Source: Actinomycetota bacterium (GTDB taxonomy: Bacteria > Actinomycetota > Actinomycetes > S36-B12). Taken from it: a stretch of 64,000 nt of DNA. Positions 59,133-64,000 of this stretch are shown one piece after another. The stretch's first letter is position 1. Each line of letters opens with the position of its first letter. The DNA lies in the NCBI GenBank assembly GCA_030645615.1, contig JAUSNB010000050.1:62001-126000 (forward strand), given 5' to 3'. The notes below the pieces were generated by a model. The model had not been told where the DNA came from. It made no database searches and worked only from the letters and a program-made list of their open reading frames with translations. The position numbers were made by a program, and so were the translations under genes.

Positions 59133-59642
59133 TCAGTCGGGGACTCGCACGCGATCGGCCTTGGTCTTCGCGGGCATCATGAACATGAAGGTGCGCATGA
59201 GGAGGAGAGTCACCTTCTGCCGCCCGCTGACGTCACCGGTCTCCACCACCGTCTTCAGCGACGCGAGGATGCCCTTCCACGTCGAATCGACCTTCTCCAT
59301 CTTGGCGTCGGCCGGCCATCCGCTGTTGGTGAGCGTGACCCGTGTGCCCTCCGGGACGGGCTCAAGGGTCCACGTCACGACGGTGAGCGGATCGTCGCGC
59401 ATGGTGAGGATCTGCGTGTGGCTGAAGGTCGTCGGCGGTTCGCAGGCGACCACCCGGCCGACCATGAAGATCCGGGATCCGTCCTCGGACTTGTAGTAGA
59501 GGGGGTCGCCAGGGACGAAGCTCGTCTCGAGCACCGAGTCGAGTTGGGCCCGCTGCCGAGAGCCAACCTTGGTGATCTCCGCCCAGACGCGGTCTATCGG
59601 CGCGGCAATGGTTATCGAATGCCGGATCTCCTGCTCAGCCAC
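59133..59642 (-). CDS. SRPBCC (Bet v1-like/AHSA1) family protein
   Basis: START/Bet v1-like ligand-binding fold of 169 residues: HSITIAAPIDRVWAEIT, in pieces HSITIAAPI and DRVWAEIT, then FSHTQILTMRDDPLTVVTW and STWKGILASLKTVVE. GTG 59642 is chosen because AGGAGGATCA precedes it directly; this makes an 8-bp overlap with the ArsR-type regulator gene. ArsR plus SRPBCC pairs are a common two-gene module in actinobacteria; the partner usually binds a hydrophobic ligand. Specific role unknown. Confidence 0.82.
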   Translation of the reverse strand: MAEQEIRHSITIAAPIDRVWAEITKVGSRQRAQLDSVLETSFVPGDPLYYKSEDGSRIFMVGRVVACEPPTTFSHTQILTMRDDPLTVVTWTLEPVPEGTRVTLTNSGWPADAKMEKVDSTWKGILASLKTVVETGDVSGRQKVTLLLMRTFMFMMPAKTKADRVRVPD

Positions 59643-60012
59643 TGATCCTCCTGTCGTCAACGAGCCCGGGGGTCCCCGGCCCCTCCTGCAGCGCCTCGGC
59701 GCCGTCGCGCACGGCGATGAGGGCCGAGGCCCACGGCCCGCTGGCCGGGGTCACCCACCGATGGTGGATCTCCTGGATGGGAACCGCGTTCAGGAAGTTC
59801 ATCCGCACCCGGCCCCTCCTCTCGCTGAGCACGAGGCCCGCGTCGCGCAGCACCGCGAGGTGCGCCATGACCACGTGCCGGTCGAGGCCCAGCGCGGCGA
59901 CGACCTGCCCGGTCGTCCGCGGAGACTCGACGAGCAGGTCCAGCACCTGCCTGCGGGTGGCGTGGGCCAGGGCCCGCCACACCGCGTCCTCGCCGTCAGG
60001 TGATGAAGTCAT
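59635..60012 (-). CDS. ArsR/SdpR-like winged-helix regulator
   Basis: Repressor of 125 residues lacking metal-binding Cys. WRALAHATRRQVLDLLVE, RTTGQVVAALGLDRHVVMAHL and LVLSERRGRVRMNFL form the winged helix. ATG 60012 has no Shine-Dalgarno and lies just where a TTGACA-N17-AATAGT promoter predicts the transcript start, so a leaderless mRNA is expected. It heads the operon regulator, SRPBCC, DUF2306. A GACTA...TAGTC dyad in the promoter spacer is the probable autoregulatory site. Confidence 0.85.
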   Translation of the reverse strand: MTSSPDGEDAVWRALAHATRRQVLDLLVESPRTTGQVVAALGLDRHVVMAHLAVLRDAGLVLSERRGRVRMNFLNAVPIQEIHHRWVTPASGPWASALIAVRDGAEALQEGPGTPGLVDDRRISG

Positions 60013-60019
60013 TACGTAA

Positions 60020-60048
60020 ACTATTGACTACATATAGTCTCCTGTCAA
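60020..60048 (-). promoter_or_regulatory. Leaderless promoter with operator dyad for the ArsR/SdpR-like gene
   Basis: On the minus strand: TTGACA (60048-60043), 17-bp spacer, AATAGT (60025-60020), giving a start near 60013, one base from ATG 60012. The spacer contains the dyad GACTA-TATG-TAGTC (60039-60026 read on the minus strand). The -35 overlaps the stop codon region of the upstream acetyltransferase gene. Confidence 0.6.
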
Positions 60049-60809
60049 CGGAGGTTGGCGCTCATCCACCGCGACCCGAACTCCACGATGTCCGCCGACT
60101 CGATCAGCTCGGCCCGCGCACCCCCGACCGTCCCGGTCGACGCGCGCCCGGTGGCCAGGTACTCGCGCAGGATGATCGCGAAGTAGTCCTCCGCCGGCTG
60201 GCGGTCGTCGGGCACGATCCCGTTCTCGTCGTCCAGACACTCCACGACCACGATCCGCGGGCCGTCCGGCCCGTTGACCTTCCGGTGCCGGCGCACCCGG
60301 ACGGTGTCGCGGACATCGGCGCAGTACTCGGCGAAGTGGAGCACGGTGACCGTGTCCGGGTTGGCACCCAGCCGCAGGACCCGGCCGCCGGCAGCGACGA
60401 AGCGGTCGAGCGCCGAGCCCGGGCCGTAGTAGTCATCCCAGGGCAGGTCGTCGAGAAGGTGGTGGGCCAGCCGTCCACGGGCAGCGAAGCGGCCCTCGGG
60501 GTGATCGTTGACGACGGTCCCCGGCAGCGTGCGCATCACCTCCGCGAGCACGCCGACCTCAGGCAGCACGGGAGCGCTCGCGGAGTCGAAGGGCACGGCA
60601 TCGGCGAGCAGGGCGGCGCGCTCCGCCTCCGGATGGCGGTTGACCCAGTCGTCGTCGTTCACCGCGCCGAGGATCATCATCAGCGTCCCTTCGGGGCCCA
60701 CCGCCTGCTCCACGGCCGCGACGACGCCGGCCGCACCGCCCTCGACCGGTCCCAGCCGGCGGAGGGACGCGTGCACGAACACCACGTCACCAGCCCGAAC
60801 ACCGAGCAC
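60045..60809 (-). CDS. AAC(3)-family aminoglycoside N-acetyltransferase-like protein
   Basis: Acetyl-CoA-dependent acyltransferase fold of 254 residues: VVFVHASLRRLGPVEGG, in pieces VVFVHASLRRL and GPVEGG, then GTVVNDHPEGRFAARG and LGANPDTVTVLHFAEY, with the catalytic His and Glu. The only available start is GTG 60809, since an in-frame TAG lies 7 bases further out, so the N-terminus is about 10-15 residues shorter than usual. Many chromosomal family members do not confer resistance. Divergent from the P-type ATPase. Confidence 0.8.
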   Translation of the reverse strand: MLGVRAGDVVFVHASLRRLGPVEGGAAGVVAAVEQAVGPEGTLMMILGAVNDDDWVNRHPEAERAALLADAVPFDSASAPVLPEVGVLAEVMRTLPGTVVNDHPEGRFAARGRLAHHLLDDLPWDDYYGPGSALDRFVAAGGRVLRLGANPDTVTVLHFAEYCADVRDTVRVRRHRKVNGPDGPRIVVVECLDDENGIVPDDRQPAEDYFAIILREYLATGRASTGTVGGARAELIESADIVEFGSRWMSANLR

Positions 60810-60836
60810 CCGAAGCTAAGCTGCGACGTGTTCAGG

Positions 60837-60851
60837 CGAGAGCATCTCTCG
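60837..60851. promoter_or_regulatory. Palindrome in the AAC(3)/P-type ATPase divergent region
   Basis: CGAGAG-CAT-CTCTCG is a perfect 6+6 dyad, 28 bp from the acetyltransferase start and 45 bp from the ATPase start. It could be an operator serving both genes. No neighbouring regulator is an evident partner. Confidence 0.35.
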
Positions 60852-60895
60852 ATTCTGCCCGATGCAAGCCCCGGCAACCATGAAACGATGCGGCC

Positions 60896-63619
60896 GTGAA
60901 CCCGGCCCGCCCGCAGGAACCGCAGCCGTGGTTCACGATGGATGTCGACGAGGTGACCCGCGTGCTCGGCACCTCGGTGGACGATGGGATCTCGAGCGCC
61001 GAAGCGGCCGGCCGCAAAGCGGAGTTCGGGAGCAATGCCCTGCCCGTGGCAGCGCGTCGCTCGGCGGCCACGATCGCCTTCGCGCAGTGGCTCAGCCCCA
61101 TGAACATCATGCTCACGGGCGTGGCCGTGGTCTCCTTCCTCATCGAGCAGGTCCAGACGGGCCTGCTGGTGACCGGCCTCGTGCTGCTCAACGTGACCCT
61201 CGGGGCGCGGCAGGAGATCAAGGCCAGGGCGAGCGTGGAAGCCCTTGCCTCGATGCACCTGCCGACGGCCCGCGTGCGCCGTGGAGGAGATCTCATCGAG
61301 GTCCCGGCGCAGGACCTCGTTCCCGGCGACATCGTGCTGCTGGAGGCGGGCGACCTCGTGCCCGCCGACGGCCGCATCGCGACGAGCGCCCGGCTCGAGG
61401 CTGCCGAGAGCGCGCTCACCGGCGAGAGCGCCCCCGTCGGGAAGAGTCCGGATCCTATTCACGACGAGTCGACCGCCTTGGGTGACCGCGCGTGCATGCT
61501 CTTCCAGAACACGACAGTCACCCGCGGGACGGCTGCCCTCATCGTCACGTCCACCGGCACGGCCACCGAGATGGGCAAGATCGCCGGGATGCTGGGGGCC
61601 GTGGAGCCGGAGAAGTCCCCGCTCCAGCGCGAGATCGGGTCCCTGACGATCCGGCTCGCCGTCGTGTCTTGGGTCGCGGTCGCCATCATCGTCGCGCTCG
61701 GCCTTGCGCGCGGGCTGGACGCCGACGCGGTCCTCCTGCTCGGCATCACCACGGCGATCGCATCGATCCCGTCCGGGCTGCCGACCTTCCTCACCGGGAT
61801 GCTGTCCTTCGGGGCGCAACGGCTCGCGAAGGCCAACGCGATAGTCAAGAACCTGAACGACGTCGAGACCCTCGGCAGCACGACCGCCATCAACAGCGAC
61901 AAGACCGGCACGCTGACGATGGACATGATGACCGCGACCCGGATGTTCACCTCGGGACAGTGGTTCACGATCGAGGGCTCGGGCTACGGCAAGCGCGGAG
62001 CGATCCTGCACGTGGCCGGCCAGCAGGAGCCGGACTTCACCATGCTCGGCTACGGCCTGTCCCTCAGCGGCGACGCGACCGTCGATGACGACGGCACAGT
62101 GGTAGGGGACCCGACCGAGGCGGCCCTGGTCGTCCTCGCCGCGAAGATGGGGGTCGACGCGGGGCAGTCGCGACGCGAGTACCCCCGGCTGGGCGAGGTT
62201 CCGTTCGACTCGGCCTACAAGTTCATGGCCACGTTCCACGAGACCGCGCTGGAGGACGGCGGGCCGCTGATGCTGATGGCCCTCGTCAAGGGAGCGCCTG
62301 ACGTCGTCCTGGCCCGCTGCACCCACGACTGGGCTGACGGGGCCCTCGTGCCGCTGGGCGGCCGTCGCGACGCCATCGTGGCCGCGAATCAGGAGCTTGC
62401 TGAGCAGGGCCTGCGCGTCATGTCCTTCGCCGTGCGGGTGTTCCCGATCGCCGAGCGCGACGCAGTCCTGGCGGACCCGATGGCCGCCGTGGGCGAACTC
62501 GCGTTCGTCGCCCTCGTCGGGATCATCGACCCGCTGCGCCCCTCCGCCAAGACGGCGATCGCCACCGCGCTGCATGCAGGCATCGACGTCCGCATGATCA
62601 CCGGCGACCATGCGGTCACGGCGCGGGCGATCGCCGCTGACCTCGGCCTGGGACCGGGCGTCATCACCGGCCCGGAGCTCCAGCAGCTTCCCGACGAGGT
62701 GGTCATTGAGCGCCTGCCTGAGCTGCACGTCTTCGGCCGGGTCTCGCCCCAGGACAAGCTGCGCATGGTCGAGCTCATGCAGCGACGTGGTGACATCGTG
62801 GCGATGACCGGCGACGCAGCGAATGACGCCGCCGCACTGAAGAAGGCCGACGTCGGGGTCGCGATGGGGAGCGGCAGCGACGTCACCAAGGAGTCGGCGC
62901 GCATGATCCTCGTCGACGACAACTTCGCCACACTCGTCACGGCGATCGAGCTGGGCCGGGACATCTACGGGAAGATCAGCGCGCAGATCCGGTTCGTCCT
63001 CACCGGCCTGTTCGGCCTGCTCGGGGTGATGCTCGGGGCGAGCCTGCTCAACCTCAACGAGGGCAACGTCCTGACGCCGATCCAGCTGCTCTTCGTCTCG
63101 TTCCTCATCGGCGTGTTCCCTGCCGTCGCGCTGTCCATCGACTCTGCCGAGGACGGGCTCATGGACGCGCGTCCGCGGGACCCGAAGGTGCAGGTGCTCA
63201 ACCGGAGCACGGCCCCGCTATGGATCCTCTTCGGCCTTGTGCAGGCCACGGCCAGCCTCGCGCCATTCGCCGCGCTGGACATGCTCGGCCTGCCGACCGC
63301 GCAGACCATGACTTTCGCGGTCCTGGCGCTGAGCACGATCTGGCTTGCCGCCACGCTGCGCCGGGCCAGGACCCCGGTATGGGCGGCCCCCTACTTCCCG
63401 TTCTGGCTCTGGATGGGCGTGCCGCTCGCCCTCACCCTGCTCGCGGTGGAGTCGGAGCTTCTGCAGGAAGCGCTCGTCCTCACCAGCCTGACCGGCCTGG
63501 AGTGGCTGGCCGTCCTGCTCCTGTCCTTGTCGGTGCCGGTTGTGGTCGAGGTGAGCAAGGCGCTCCAGCGCGCCCGTCAGCGCAGGAACAGCGCTTCGAG
63601 GCGGCGGGACGTGGCGTAG
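60896..63619 (+). CDS. P-type (P2-like) cation-transporting ATPase with atypical motifs
   Basis: Membrane ion pump of 907 residues. It has an N-terminal cation-ATPase domain (DEVTRVLGTSVDDG), TGES actuator loop (175-178), phosphorylation site Asp335 in INSDKTGTLT, KGAPD nucleotide-binding loop, and about ten membrane helices. Two changes stand out: the TM4 motif is IPSGLP (291-296) instead of IPEGLP, removing the Glu used for ion binding in Ca2+/Na+,K+ pumps; and the hinge motif reads TGDAANDAAALKKADVG instead of TGDGVNDAPALKxADIG. GTG 60896 is the best start, with a weak Shine-Dalgarno. The transported ion cannot be assigned. Its end overlaps the convergent ABC-2 gene by 43 bp. Confidence 0.87.
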   Translation: MNPARPQEPQPWFTMDVDEVTRVLGTSVDDGISSAEAAGRKAEFGSNALPVAARRSAATIAFAQWLSPMNIMLTGVAVVSFLIEQVQTGLLVTGLVLLNVTLGARQEIKARASVEALASMHLPTARVRRGGDLIEVPAQDLVPGDIVLLEAGDLVPADGRIATSARLEAAESALTGESAPVGKSPDPIHDESTALGDRACMLFQNTTVTRGTAALIVTSTGTATEMGKIAGMLGAVEPEKSPLQREIGSLTIRLAVVSWVAVAIIVALGLARGLDADAVLLLGITTAIASIPSGLPTFLTGMLSFGAQRLAKANAIVKNLNDVETLGSTTAINSDKTGTLTMDMMTATRMFTSGQWFTIEGSGYGKRGAILHVAGQQEPDFTMLGYGLSLSGDATVDDDGTVVGDPTEAALVVLAAKMGVDAGQSRREYPRLGEVPFDSAYKFMATFHETALEDGGPLMLMALVKGAPDVVLARCTHDWADGALVPLGGRRDAIVAANQELAEQGLRVMSFAVRVFPIAERDAVLADPMAAVGELAFVALVGIIDPLRPSAKTAIATALHAGIDVRMITGDHAVTARAIAADLGLGPGVITGPELQQLPDEVVIERLPELHVFGRVSPQDKLRMVELMQRRGDIVAMTGDAANDAAALKKADVGVAMGSGSDVTKESARMILVDDNFATLVTAIELGRDIYGKISAQIRFVLTGLFGLLGVMLGASLLNLNEGNVLTPIQLLFVSFLIGVFPAVALSIDSAEDGLMDARPRDPKVQVLNRSTAPLWILFGLVQATASLAPFAALDMLGLPTAQTMTFAVLALSTIWLAATLRRARTPVWAAPYFPFWLWMGVPLALTLLAVESELLQEALVLTSLTGLEWLAVLLLSLSVPVVVEVSKALQRARQRRNSASRRRDVA

Positions 63620-64000
63620 AGCCCGAAGACCGCGATGACCAAGAAGTAGGCGACGTGGAAGAGCAGCGCGGCGTCGAAGACCCCGAACATGATCCCGCGC
63701 ATCATGGCGATCGCCTGCCAGAGCGGGGTGGCCATGATGACCGTCTGCAACCACTCGGGGTATGTCGTGATCGGGAAGAACGTGCCCGAGAACAGGAAGA
63801 GCGGCAGCAGCCAGAAGTTGAGCCAGTTGAGCTGCTGGAATGAGGTCATGTACGACGTGAGGGCCATGCCGACCGAGGCGAAGGCGAACGCCACCACGAC
63901 CGCGGCCGGGATCGCCAGCAGCGCCCACCATGTGGTGATCAGCCCGAAGATCGCGACGACCACGGTGAACCCGACCGCGTAGGTGGCCCCCCGGATCATT
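63577..64000 (-). CDS. ABC-2 type transporter permease, 5' end missing
   Basis: C-terminal about 140 residues of an ABC-2/NodJ-like permease, with four hydrophobic helices. LFLFSGTFFPITTYPEWLQ (just after a membrane segment) and MATPLWQAIAMMRG are the family signature. The reading frame runs off the window, so the start and the ATPase partner are not visible. Probable exporter of a drug, lipid or polysaccharide. It overlaps the P-type ATPase gene convergently. Confidence 0.85.
   Translation of the reverse strand, partial: MIRGATYAVGFTVVVAIFGLITTWWALLAIPAAVVVAFAFASVGMALTSYMTSFQQLNWLNFWLLPLFLFSGTFFPITTYPEWLQTVIMATPLWQAIAMMRGIMFGVFDAALLFHVAYFLVIAVFGLYATSRRLEALFLR

Noticed and set aside
60680-62728. 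A 682-codon frame on the minus strand across the P-type ATPase
   Set aside because: It is the complement of a conserved ATPase reading frame; its translation is low-complexity Arg/Asp/Gly/Gln-rich with no motifs.

Overview
The window is GC-rich (roughly two thirds G+C by eye), almost fully coding, and reads as the chromosome of an actinobacterium (Actinomycetota). Support comes from a LeuB of the mycobacterial type, a homodimeric AceE-type E1 homologue, a mycothiol-dependent maleylpyruvate isomerase-family protein, frequent GTG starts, many ATGA/GTGA gene overlaps and several apparently leaderless regulator genes. I cannot assign a genus. No rRNA, tRNA, CRISPR array, insertion sequence or phage gene was seen, and no stretch over 300 bases lacks a gene.

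Region 1 (1-6.3 kb) is mostly core metabolism: the 3' part of bifunctional proline dehydrogenase/P5C dehydrogenase (putA), a frameshifted glucose-6-phosphate dehydrogenase (zwf), a diacylglycerol-kinase-family lipid kinase and leuB. Region 2 (6.3-33.3 kb) is a large accessory catabolic cluster. A leftward operon carries an amidase, a CaiB/BaiF CoA-transferase, two dihydropyrimidinase/hydantoinase-type hydrolases, an N-carbamoylsarcosine-amidase-like hydrolase and an MDR oxidoreductase. Divergent from it are an HMG-CoA-lyase-like enzyme and a GntR/FCD regulator. A second CoA-transferase plus HMG-CoA-lyase-like pair follows, with a DehI-like protein and a metal amidohydrolase. Next comes a leftward transport operon (binding protein, ATPase, permease, hydratase-fold protein, MFS, aldo-keto reductase). 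A rightward operon holds an orphan AceE-like E1, a quinone oxidoreductase and a beta-hydroxyacid dehydrogenase. The inferred theme is uptake of a nitrogen-containing cyclic or amide compound, ring or amide opening, CoA activation and retro-Claisen/aldol cleavage. Both lyases lack the catalytic Cys of true HMG-CoA lyases. Similar GTAT(A/G)C operator-like sites occur in pairs in all three divergent promoter regions, so one regulator, probably the GntR protein, may control the whole set.

Region 3 (33.3-46 kb) is regulatory and cell-surface: a leaderless TetR gene with its operator on the start codon; a DacB-type carboxypeptidase; a CsoR/CstR-type operator before a 56-residue Cys-rich protein; a shortened TDT-family transporter remnant behind a 17-bp duplication; and two OmpR-type two-component systems. 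The second system is flanked by a secreted Vgb-like propeller, a tiny lipoprotein and a secreted glycine-rich protein. A TGTCGCA direct repeat with 11-bp period lies upstream of both the system and its secreted neighbours.

Region 4 (46-64 kb) holds a Vsr-type endonuclease, several alpha/beta hydrolases, a glutathione peroxidase/OhrR-like regulator pair with a shared inverted-repeat operator, tandem DUF2252 genes, an arsR-arsM island without an efflux pump, an ArsR-SRPBCC pair, an AAC(3)-family acetyltransferase, an unusual P-type ATPase, and the 3' part of an ABC-2 permease cut by the window end.
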